Source: JAYXXU01 sp049301135 (GTDB lineage: Bacteria > Pseudomonadota > Gammaproteobacteria > Pseudomonadales > Moraxellaceae). From it: 5,858 nucleotides of DNA. The number at the start of each line of letters is the position of its first letter. Positions within the stretch are counted from its first letter, which is position 1. The stretch is from assembly GCA_049301135.1 (NCBI GenBank), contig JBAQKP010000051.1, positions 1 to 5,858 of the forward strand, written 5' to 3'. The position numbers were made by a program, and so were the translations under genes. A model generated the notes under the pieces. That model saw only the letters and a program-made list of their open reading frames with translations. It did not search any database and had not been told where the DNA came from. Positions 1 through 5,858 of this stretch are shown here, one piece after another.

Positions 1-853
1 GGTTAGGGTAGGCGCGATGCAATAGCATCTGCTCGACCATCGGATTTAAAAAGGTTTTAAGCAAGCGTTTCGGGTCGCGTTGCAGAAGCTCTGCAAGTAC
101 GCGCGTTCCCAAATGATAACGTTGGCACAGTTGTAAGATGGTGTGTTGCATCAGTTCAGTTGGCGCACGTTGGCGTTGACGGATGGGCGAGGCGAGTTGG
201 TGCAAAGCCTCTTGCTCCGCATCAGACAGTTGCGTGAGTTCCAAAATAACCGTCGGCGTGAGTATTGCTAACGACCCCTGCTCTGGCGCTAACGCCCCCT
301 GCTCCGGTGCGAACGACCCCTGCTCCGGTACGAACGGTTCGTACTCTGGTGCGAACGACCCTTGCTCCGGTGCTAGCGACCCTTGCTCAAAGATGGATTT
401 TGGTTGCTGCCAAGGCAGTTGATAGCGCTTGCCTCGACCAAAGCCTTTGGCTTGCAATAAGCCGTCCTGCACCATTCGAGTGAGCATTTTAGTAATATCG
501 GCCGAGTGTTCAACACACATGTCTTTAATTCGTGCATGTTTGATTGAACCCTCAACGGCAGCGGTCGCCAATGCAATACGCTCCAACTCGTTTAACTGAT
601 TGAAGCGTTCACCCAATTGTTTTTGCAGATCTTTCAATACATCAACAGGCAGTAAGCTGGCCATTTTTAGGGTGATTTGGGTTTGCTCAGGATCTTCAAT
701 CTGTTGGAATAGCGGTCTGCGCCAGTGCTGTGCTTGCCAGCCATATAAAATGGTCTGAATCTCAGAGCCTGCCTTGTCGCCATAACTCACACCGTCATCG
801 CACAGGGTGTGGCAAAAATTCCAGATTTTTTGGACAAGGTTTAAGGCGTTCAT
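1..853 (-). CDS. Chimeric ORF: HsdM N-terminus fused in frame to C-terminal part of an AlbA_2/RecG-like ATP-binding protein (3' end beyond window)
   Basis: The frame is open from the ATG at 853 (overlapping the DUF4276 stop, ATGA) through the left edge, giving 284 residues. Residues 1-26 (MNALNLVQKIWNFCHTLCDDGVSYGD) read as the start of a type I HsdM methyltransferase. The expected continuation (YVEQLTYLLFLKM type) is absent. From residue 27 the text matches the C-terminal part of AlbA_2 'divergent AAA' proteins: AGSEIQTILYGWQAQHW (28-44), TQITLKMASLLP (58-69), and a winged-helix-like region LERIALATAAVEG to GRGKRYQLP (90-147). A repeat linker follows (156-196), then a helical tail with RVLAELLQRDP and FLNPMVEQMLL (251-278). 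No SAM-binding or NPPY motif and no AlbA_2 core is present. C18 replaces the arginine usual in LRDDGV. The best reading is an in-frame deletion fusion. Whether the hybrid is made or functional is unknown. There is no clear Shine-Dalgarno, so expression would rely on coupling. Confidence 0.75.
   Translation of the reverse strand, partial: MNALNLVQKIWNFCHTLCDDGVSYGDKAGSEIQTILYGWQAQHWRRPLFQQIEDPEQTQITLKMASLLPVDVLKDLQKQLGERFNQLNELERIALATAAVEGSIKHARIKDMCVEHSADITKMLTRMVQDGLLQAKGFGRGKRYQLPWQQPKSIFEQGSLAPEQGSFAPEYEPFVPEQGSFAPEQGALAPEQGSLAILTPTVILELTQLSDAEQEALHQLASPIRQRQRAPTELMQHTILQLCQRYHLGTRVLAELLQRDPKRLLKTFLNPMVEQMLLHRAYPN
267..392 (-). repeat. 21-bp in-frame tandem repeat, about 6 copies (heptapeptide PEQGSFA)
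   Basis: On the plus strand, copies begin at 267, 288, 309, 330, 351 and 372, with a consensus close to GCGAACGACCCCTGCTCCGGT. The sixth copy decays at its end. Read on the minus strand in the frame of the chimeric ORF, they encode EQGSLAP, EQGSFAP, EYEPFVP, EQGSFAP, EQGALAP and EQGSLA (residues 156-196). The copy at 330 is the divergent one. The unit is a multiple of three, so copy-number change by slippage would alter linker length without breaking the frame. Low-complexity E/Q/S/G-rich repeats are known in the same linker of AlbA_2-type proteins, so the feature probably belongs to the parental gene rather than the fusion. Confidence 0.9.
328..344. repeat. Short perfect inverted repeat within the divergent repeat copy
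   Basis: GTACGAAC and GTTCGTAC face each other around one base (G at 336), giving 8-bp perfect arms. The element lies in the fourth tandem-repeat copy, the one that departs most from the consensus, and within coding sequence. The one-base spacer makes an RNA hairpin unlikely to be stable, while a dimeric protein site is possible. It is probably incidental. Confidence 0.5.
776..853 (-). pseudogene. hsdM: hsdM remnant (first ~26 codons only)
   Basis: These codons spell the conserved amino-terminal segment of the HsdM modification subunit (LVQKIWNFCHTL, then DDGVSYGD), which begins the HsdM_N helical domain. An intact HsdM is about 500 residues, with a SAM-binding motif and an NPPF/NPPY catalytic motif; neither occurs anywhere in this window on either strand. 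The position fits, since hsdM commonly follows hsdS and accessory genes in operons of this layout. The break falls at about 775-778, after SYGD, where the sequence switches to a different protein family without losing frame. Assignment rests on remembered family consensus, not on an alignment. Confidence 0.7.
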
Positions 854-1431
854 AAAGATTCACTAATTAGTTCACTTTCCATGCGTCGGATTGCACCGAT
901 CAGATTGCGAAAACTAGCTGATCGTTGATTTTCTAAGTTGAGATACTTACCGATTTCACGTGAACCTGCGACTTTTTCATAGCGTTGACCGGTCAAATTT
1001 TTCAACTCACGGCTGGGTCCTCCCAAATTATCTGGGTTTCGAAACTTTTTATTTTGCTGATGTTTGACTAAGCCATTTATGTGCAGAGCCTGTTCAACCG
1101 CTTGTAGATCAGCCAGATAGAAAGTCTCCAATTCTTTGCAGGCAATTCGAACGACACACTGTTTCGCTCTACCAGATTGAGTACACAGAGCAAGCAACTG
1201 GTTTTTAACAGCCAAACAATCAGGGTGGTTGTCCAGATCACGCAAAACGATGAACCGTGCTTGCGAGTTTTGATAGGCGCGGATTTTGCGTGTGAGTTGT
1301 TTTTCCAGATCTTGCTTTCCTTCAAAGGGAATGCATCTAACGCTAATTTCATTGCTCAGTATTCTTGGAAGTAATGATTCCAACATCGCTTTGGCTGAAG
1401 GCTCTTCAAGCAAAAAAACTAATTCCTTCAT
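850..1431 (-). CDS. DUF4276 (TOPRIM-like) protein, partner of the upstream ATPase
   Basis: This 193-residue protein is recognisable as DUF4276 from its opening MKELVFLLEEPSAKAMLESL, the FEGKQDLEKQL block (36-46), RFIVLRDLDNH (59-69), ACKELETFYLADLQAVEQAL (97-116) and KVAGSREIGKYLNL (153-166). The early glutamates (E9/E10) and the D65-x-D67 pair sit where TOPRIM folds place their metal ligands, so nuclease or related phosphotransfer activity is plausible. That is inference from motif spacing; no activity can be read from sequence. The ATG overlaps the ATPase stop (ATGA) and the TGA stop overlaps the next ATG (ATGA again). Translation is therefore likely coupled on both sides. Only a weak, distant GGGG precedes the start. 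DUF4276 genes are known to sit directly after AAA_21 ATPases, often in defence islands, which supports a two-component ATPase/effector unit. Length and motifs look intact. Confidence 0.85.
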   Translation of the reverse strand: MKELVFLLEEPSAKAMLESLLPRILSNEISVRCIPFEGKQDLEKQLTRKIRAYQNSQARFIVLRDLDNHPDCLAVKNQLLALCTQSGRAKQCVVRIACKELETFYLADLQAVEQALHINGLVKHQQNKKFRNPDNLGGPSRELKNLTGQRYEKVAGSREIGKYLNLENQRSASFRNLIGAIRRMESELISESL

Positions 1432-2621
1432 TGTGGGTCTACCCCATCAAAAAAGCCTTGTTTCCACAGGTAGCCAAGTTGATCACCTTCAGCGATATAA
1501 GCGGCGATCTGTGCATCGTCCTTGGCGCGACGAATTTCTGTGCAACCCTGCTGTTTGACTAACCAGCAGACTTCGTCCAACTCCAAGGCGTTTAAAAAAT
1601 CGGGCGAGTGCGTGGAAACAAACACTTGGCCGCCCCGATTGGCATAACTGCGAAATTCTTCAGCCAGTTCTGTCATCAGTCGAGGATAAAGCTGGTTTTC
1701 CGGCTCTTCTACACAGAGTAACGGGTGAGGGCTGGGGTCATATAACAGCACCAGATAGGCAAACATCTTAATAGTACCGTCGGACACATAGCGATCCAGA
1801 AACGGGGTTTTGAAGGAGCCATCCTGAAACCGCAACGTCAGATAGCCATCGTCCATTAACTTTGGTTCCACCGACGACACACCCGGCACCCGCCGCGCCA
1901 TCGTTTCTAATATACGTTTAAATACCGGCGTATGTTGCTCGTGCAAATAGCGAGCCACTAAAGGCAGGTTTTCACCGGATTCTGATAAATGCTCGGTTTC
2001 ACCCACTGCGTCCTTGCGGCCACGAGCGGCACTGATGTGAAAGTCAGAGACATGCCAGTTTTCAATTAATCGTCGAAACGCATTAGCCGCTTTAAAACGC
2101 TCGAATTGCCCAAGTCCTTTAATCGCCAAGGTGTCGGGTGCTACTTGTTCGGTTTCGCGCTCAAGCTCTTCATCGGCTTTATTAAAGTCCTCTTCGTTTG
2201 TAATGGCATATCCATTCCCCTCCCTGAAATCAAGAAAGTGGTAAGGCTTTCCACTAGCGCCGCGCTTATAGCGAAGGATTTCCCGATTCACCACTGGTAA
2301 GCCTTTGCGTTCGATAATCTCTAGCGAGTAGGTCACTAAACGATTAACACCGCTAATTTCCATGCGGTACTGTAATTCAATTCGTATGGAATCCTGTTTG
2401 GGATCACAGCCACGACTTAATACTTCAGCGAATCGACCTCGCTTATCTAGCGCTTGCCGAACATTACCTTTCAGGCAGTCGTGCAAAAAACCAAAAACAT
2501 CGAATAAGGTGGATTTGCCCGAGCCATTTGCACCTACCACGACCATAAAGGCGGGGATGTCCTTCAGATGCACATCTTTGAATGCTTTAAAGTTCTGTAA
2601 CCTGATGGATTCAATTTTCAT
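1428..2621 (-). CDS. AAA/ABC-type ATPase (AAA_21, COG4637-like) embedded in the type I R-M operon
   Basis: This 397-residue predicted ATPase has an SMC/ABC-like fold. It opens with MKIESIRLQNFKAFKDV, the usual start of this family. Walker A GANGSGKS is at 30-37, a signature-like YVSDGT at 278-283, Walker B LLCVEEPE at 301-308 with the catalytic glutamate pair, and the switch STHSPDFL at 336-343. All key ATPase residues are present. The ATG at 2621 is chosen because GGAG lies 6 nt upstream and because the N-terminus then matches the family. Longer in-frame starts at 2633 and 2759 would only overlap the hsdS end. It overlaps hsdS by 11 nt, and its stop overlaps the start of the DUF4276 gene (ATGA), so the two are probably coupled. 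By family it is likely the NTP-driven partner of the TOPRIM-like protein downstream, comparable to the R-linked ORF ATPases (RloA type) of other type I loci. Its role is inferred. Confidence 0.88.
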   Translation of the reverse strand: MKIESIRLQNFKAFKDVHLKDIPAFMVVVGANGSGKSTLFDVFGFLHDCLKGNVRQALDKRGRFAEVLSRGCDPKQDSIRIELQYRMEISGVNRLVTYSLEIIERKGLPVVNREILRYKRGASGKPYHFLDFREGNGYAITNEEDFNKADEELERETEQVAPDTLAIKGLGQFERFKAANAFRRLIENWHVSDFHISAARGRKDAVGETEHLSESGENLPLVARYLHEQHTPVFKRILETMARRVPGVSSVEPKLMDDGYLTLRFQDGSFKTPFLDRYVSDGTIKMFAYLVLLYDPSPHPLLCVEEPENQLYPRLMTELAEEFRSYANRGGQVFVSTHSPDFLNALELDEVCWLVKQQGCTEIRRAKDDAQIAAYIAEGDQLGYLWKQGFFDGVDPQ

Positions 2622-4152
2622 CGCATACTCCATTTTTGTTCGGCGTATTTTGCCGACCCTTGGCTTTTTTAGGCTGCGCGGCGCGTTCGGCTTGGATGCG
2701 TTCGAGTAAGCGGCTGGCCGGTTCGTCGTTGGGGTCTTGCGGCACAAGCTCTCCAGCAAAGGCGGCTCGAAGGATATTTTTACGCTGTGTAGCGGATTGC
2801 GACAAAGCCAGCTGGATACTTTGCTGTTGTCTGGCAGTTGCTGTAATCCCTAATTCTATCGCCTTAGATATTTGATATTGTTCGCTATGTGGCGGCAGCG
2901 GTACAGGTAAGTTTCTACAGACCTCAAGCGTTAAGTTTGTTTGACCAGCAGTTGTCTTTGATCTTTTCATAAGCCAGTTTTGCGCGTTTTTAGACAAAAG
3001 ATAGTTGCACAAAAAATATGGAAGTACGCCGTCTAAAGCTCTGAAAATACAGATCGCTTGGTTAATATTCCATTCAGGATATGTATTTGGTGTGACAATA
3101 ACCTGTCCTAGTGGCGGTCCAACGATGTTCATTAAGATATCATTGGGATAGACGATGGATCGATTTAAAAAACCTTTGTGGACTTTCTCGGAAATGAAAA
3201 CTTTATCAGAGAAGTTTAATATTCCAGTATTTGTTAAGTTTGTCACTCTTAAAAAAGGAATGTCTTTGGCTTCTGTTTGAACGACCATGTCTTTTGTTGG
3301 TGTTGTTCCCTTGGTAATAAAATCACATATTTGCTCGGCACTCGCCCAAACCCACCCCTCCGGCAACTCCGGTAAATTAGTAGTATCCGGCTGTACCGGT
3401 TCGGGGTATTTTTTTTGCCAGTCTTTCGGTGGTTGTTTGCCTTGCTCGGCAAACTTTGCCAATTGCTTTGCTTCCCAGCGTTTACGCCGTTCTTGCAAAA
3501 TGCGCTCTAGCAGTTGTGCGCCAGTTTCATGCGCTGTGTTGGGAATACTAGACTCGCGCCATTCGCGCGTCAGTTCGCCTTCCACAGCGGCTTTGAGTAG
3601 CGATTGGCGGTATTGGCTTAGCTTGGCTTGTGCGGTTTTCAGTTCGCTTACACCTGCATCAAGGTCAGACAGTAGTTCTTCGAGCTTGGTGACGATGCGG
3701 GTTTGTTCGTTTAGGGGAGGGATGGGTATCCTGTGGGCAAGAAATGGTGCACGGTTAATATGTTTCATCGTGCTTCCATGTAGATGCTCAGTATTTACAA
3801 GTTCCTCAATCGCATTTTTTAGCCAATAAAACAGAAGATCTTTTTCAACAAGACTGGAATTAGGAACAACCTTGAAAATATGTTGATTAACCAGTGCGTC
3901 TTCTCTTAGCCACTTAAATGCATCTAATGTGGCTGACCAACTAACGAGCAAATCACCGGATTTTACGTGATACTCTTTTGAAACATTAAGATTAGTTCGA
4001 TTTAATGGTTTGGACTCATCTGTAAGATTTTGAATCCTAATGATGGGTAGACCTGTATCTTCTCTATGATTTGGCTTAAAAGCAAAACCATTGATGTATT
4101 CGCCACTGTCATTAATCGTTGCCCATGCCCAACCTTTCGGCAATTCACTCAC
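2611..4152 (-). CDS. hsdS: Type I restriction enzyme HsdS specificity subunit
   Basis: This is the DNA-recognition subunit; it normally bridges two HsdM copies and sets the bipartite target of both methylation and cleavage. At 513 residues it is slightly longer than the family norm and has the expected two-half layout. Half 1 opens with LPKGWAWATI (4-13), and its target-recognition domain runs to about 140. A conserved PIPPLNEQTRIVTKLEELLSD helix start follows (143-163), then the motif LLKAAVEGELT (185-195). A linker at about 200-260 is rich in charged residues. Half 2 repeats the plan: LPEGWVWASA (263-272), a second recognition domain to about 412, PVPLPPHSEQYQI (416-428) and ILRAAFAGELV (460-470). 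The GTG start at 4152 overlaps the hsdR stop and has a strong GAGGAG upstream. The recognition domains are visibly more AT-rich than the conserved segments, as expected if they were acquired by recombination. The target sequence cannot be read from the protein. Confidence 0.96.
   Translation of the reverse strand: MSELPKGWAWATINDSGEYINGFAFKPNHREDTGLPIIRIQNLTDESKPLNRTNLNVSKEYHVKSGDLLVSWSATLDAFKWLREDALVNQHIFKVVPNSSLVEKDLLFYWLKNAIEELVNTEHLHGSTMKHINRAPFLAHRIPIPPLNEQTRIVTKLEELLSDLDAGVSELKTAQAKLSQYRQSLLKAAVEGELTREWRESSIPNTAHETGAQLLERILQERRKRWEAKQLAKFAEQGKQPPKDWQKKYPEPVQPDTTNLPELPEGWVWASAEQICDFITKGTTPTKDMVVQTEAKDIPFLRVTNLTNTGILNFSDKVFISEKVHKGFLNRSIVYPNDILMNIVGPPLGQVIVTPNTYPEWNINQAICIFRALDGVLPYFLCNYLLSKNAQNWLMKRSKTTAGQTNLTLEVCRNLPVPLPPHSEQYQISKAIELGITATARQQQSIQLALSQSATQRKNILRAAFAGELVPQDPNDEPASRLLERIQAERAAQPKKAKGRQNTPNKNGVCDEN
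2628..2631 (-). promoter_or_regulatory. Ribosome binding site for the AAA ATPase gene
   Basis: The minus strand reads GGAG with 6 nt before the ATG at 2621, within the end of hsdS. It supports the start at 2621 (MKIESIRLQ) over the in-frame ATG at 2633, which overlaps this motif. Confidence 0.7.
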
Positions 4153-5858
4153 GCCACCAACTCCTCGTTTAACTCATCCATCAGTGGCTTGAGCGTCTCG
4201 CTAAACAACTGCACCGCCTTATGTACCGCGCCTTGGCTGGCAAACTCGCCATACTCAAAATCCTCAGCGTCCAGCCGACAGCTCGCCGCAATATGATCAC
4301 GCATCAAGCGTAACCATAGCATCTGCTCCTCACTAAATGCACTCGACCGCTGCGCATTGTGCCGAAACACCCAATCCTGAAAACGCTGATTGACCTGCTC
4401 TCGAAACGGCCTAAGCTCCGTATCCAAGCCCAACGCAAAGCGCAACAACGCCACCACATCAGTCAGTTGCCGCTGCACATCCGCGCCTTTCACCTGACTG
4501 CCTTTCACCCGTGCATACGCACTCCACAGCCGCTCCGTGGTCAACAGTAGCGGCGGGCGGGCGAGTGTAGCATGTAAGGACTCAATCATCTCCAAGGTCA
4601 ATGCACGCCGCTGATACGGCTGATCATAAAAGAAGCCCAAAGCCGCAATCTCATCCCGATGCTCAGCCAAATACGCCTCAAACGACGCAATCACCGCCTG
4701 AGCTTTATCCGCCGCCTGCTCACTAAAACCCGCAAAAGTCACCTGATCCAGATTAACTGTATCAATCACCTGCTCATGTTCGACCCGCGCACGCTCCAAC
4801 ACCTCCCGCAGCTCCGGCGCATCAAACACCATACAAGCCTGATCGATCAAATCCGCCTGCGCTGCCAGCCGCTCAGGCTCAGATAAGGTCTGCTCAGTGC
4901 GCGTGTCGCCCTGTGCCACCGCCAACGCAATCGCATGACTCAGCACCTGATCAGGATCAACCGACGCCACCAAACGCTTCGCCATCTCACCGATACTGAC
5001 CCCACCCGCAACCGTGGCAATCTGTGCTTTGGTCTTGTCGTCGAGTTGCTTATTCAGACGAATCAAGCGATTGGCAAGGCTTAAAATCGTCGCTTCGTCA
5101 CGACTGCCCAACGCCACGCCCTGCAATAACCCCTTGAGCGGCACGGTCGGATTTTTTTCCAATGAACGGCTTTCGGTCTTCAGGGATTTTTCCACCCCGA
5201 CCGCATCAATCATCACAAAACGGGTCTTGGCACTGTCGGCACTGGCCGAAACCTTTTTTAAGCCCTCCGCACCGAGACTGCGCACACCACGGCCTTTCAT
5301 CTGCTCGTAATAGCCACGCGAACGCACATCGCGCATAAACAGCAACACCTCCAACGGCTTCACATCCGTCCCCGTCGCAATCATATCCACCGTCACCGCA
5401 ATACGTGGATGGTACTCATTGCGAAAATTGCTCAATACCTCATCGGGATTGGTCGCGTTATAGGTGACTTTTTGGCAAAACTCATTGCGCTGGCCATACA
5501 CCTCGCGCACGGTTTGAATGATGTCATCGGCGTGGCTGTCGGTCTTGGCAAAAATTAAGGTTTTCGGGGTTTCTTTACGGCTGGGGAAAATCTCATGCTC
5601 AACCGCTGTTTTCATCGCTTGAATGACGTGGCGAATCTGGCTGGGATTGACGACTGAGCGATCTAACTGTTTTTTGTCATAGATCAGATCCTCTTCAGTC
5701 TGCGCCCAACGCTTGGCGCGGGTCTGCCGATCCCGATGATCGACCCATGCTTTGGCGGCAATCAGTTGGCCTTTGCTGGTGATTTCGGTTTCGATTTCAT
5801 ACACGTCATAGCCGACATTCACGCCATCGACCACCGATTGTTCATAACTATACTGGGC
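4149..5858 (-). CDS. hsdR: Type I restriction enzyme HsdR subunit, C-terminal part (5' end beyond window)
   Basis: This is the ATP-dependent translocase and restriction subunit of a type I R-M complex; it pumps DNA and cleaves unmodified DNA far from the recognition site. The visible 569 residues begin inside the second RecA-like motor domain, with no start codon in the window. The GTG at 5834 is internal, because the frame stays open to the edge and reads the family-typical YSYEQSVVDGVNVGYD. Helicase motifs are visible: motif IV-like TLIFAKTDSHADD (about residue 100), motif V ATGTDVKPLE (about 161) and motif VI QMKGRGVR (about 186). The last ~330 residues match the EcoEI_R_C C-terminal region, ending in a conserved block (SEEQMLWLRLMRDHIA, then FASQGAVHKAVQLF) that docks on the methyltransferase core. 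The PD-(D/E)XK nuclease and first motor domain must lie to the right. The stop overlaps the hsdS start (GTGA), so the genes are co-transcribed. No frameshift is seen in the visible part. Confidence 0.96.
   Translation of the reverse strand, partial: AQYSYEQSVVDGVNVGYDVYEIETEITSKGQLIAAKAWVDHRDRQTRAKRWAQTEEDLIYDKKQLDRSVVNPSQIRHVIQAMKTAVEHEIFPSRKETPKTLIFAKTDSHADDIIQTVREVYGQRNEFCQKVTYNATNPDEVLSNFRNEYHPRIAVTVDMIATGTDVKPLEVLLFMRDVRSRGYYEQMKGRGVRSLGAEGLKKVSASADSAKTRFVMIDAVGVEKSLKTESRSLEKNPTVPLKGLLQGVALGSRDEATILSLANRLIRLNKQLDDKTKAQIATVAGGVSIGEMAKRLVASVDPDQVLSHAIALAVAQGDTRTEQTLSEPERLAAQADLIDQACMVFDAPELREVLERARVEHEQVIDTVNLDQVTFAGFSEQAADKAQAVIASFEAYLAEHRDEIAALGFFYDQPYQRRALTLEMIESLHATLARPPLLLTTERLWSAYARVKGSQVKGADVQRQLTDVVALLRFALGLDTELRPFREQVNQRFQDWVFRHNAQRSSAFSEEQMLWLRLMRDHIAASCRLDAEDFEYGEFASQGAVHKAVQLFSETLKPLMDELNEELVA
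4161..4166 (-). promoter_or_regulatory. Ribosome binding site for hsdS
   Basis: The minus strand reads GAGGAG, with 8 nt between it and the GTG start at 4152. It lies inside the last codons of hsdR. It decides in favour of the GTG start, which overlaps the hsdR stop codon. Confidence 0.75.

Noticed and set aside
267..392. Possible CRISPR-like array
   Set aside because: The 21-bp units are directly adjacent with no spacers, and they are in frame within a coding sequence.
183..422. Plus-strand ORF with Cys/Ser/Gly-rich repeats (PCSGAND-like)
   Set aside because: It is the antisense reading of the 21-bp minisatellite. The minus strand holds a frame open across the whole region with recognisable family motifs, and the plus ORF has no homology-like features or convincing ribosome site.
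1..850. Absence of a gene at the left end
   Set aside because: A minus-strand frame without a stop runs from 853 to the edge, so this is coding sequence missing its 3' end and not an intergenic stretch.
2362..2709. 115-residue plus-strand ORF
   Set aside because: It is antisense to the ATPase N-terminus including Walker A; no independent coding evidence.
1428..2759. Longer ATPase gene starting at 2759 (443 residues)
   Set aside because: The extra 46 residues overlap the end of hsdS, are basic and low in family resemblance, and the GGAG plus the conserved MKIESIRLQNF point to 2621.
3287..3829. 180-residue plus-strand ORF
   Set aside because: It is antisense to the well-supported hsdS conserved region, is Ser/Cys-rich as shadow frames tend to be, and shows no recognisable domain.
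4149..5834. Complete gene starting with GTG at 5834
   Set aside because: The frame continues upstream to the edge with typical HsdR sequence, and the protein would lack half of the motor and the nuclease domain.

Overview
The window is the distal part of one minus-strand operon from a type I restriction-modification (R-M) defence island. Family resemblance and intermediate base composition suggest a proteobacterium, probably a gammaproteobacterium, but nothing here fixes the species. All real genes read right to left. Shine-Dalgarno motifs, start codons and 4- to 11-nt gene overlaps are standard bacterial.

In order of transcription: (1) 5858-4149, the C-terminal half of HsdR, the restriction and translocase subunit, cut by the right window edge. 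(2) 4152-2611, a full-length HsdS specificity subunit with two target-recognition halves. (3) 2621-1428, an AAA/ABC-type ATPase of the AAA_21/COG4637 kind. (4) 1431-850, a DUF4276 (TOPRIM-like) protein. (5) 853 to the left edge, an open frame that looks chimeric. Its first ~26 residues are the N-terminus of the HsdM methyltransferase. The rest matches the C-terminal part of an AlbA_2/RecG-like 'ATP-binding protein' (winged helix, proline-rich repeat linker, C-terminal helical region). There is no intergenic gap anywhere, so promoters and terminators lie outside the window.

Genes 3 and 4 form an ATPase plus TOPRIM-like pair inserted between hsdS and the place where hsdM should begin. This resembles the 'R-linked ORFs' of other type I loci and, in layout, ATPase/TOPRIM defence pairs such as PARIS. 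The main observation is gene 5. An in-frame deletion seems to have joined the start of hsdM to the middle of a downstream AlbA_2-family gene, removing the whole methyltransferase core. Unless an intact hsdM lies elsewhere, HsdR and HsdS have no partner here and the R-M function would be dead, while the ATPase/DUF4276 pair remains intact. A 21-bp in-frame tandem repeat (about 6 copies, heptapeptide PEQGSFA) lies in the linker of the chimeric protein.
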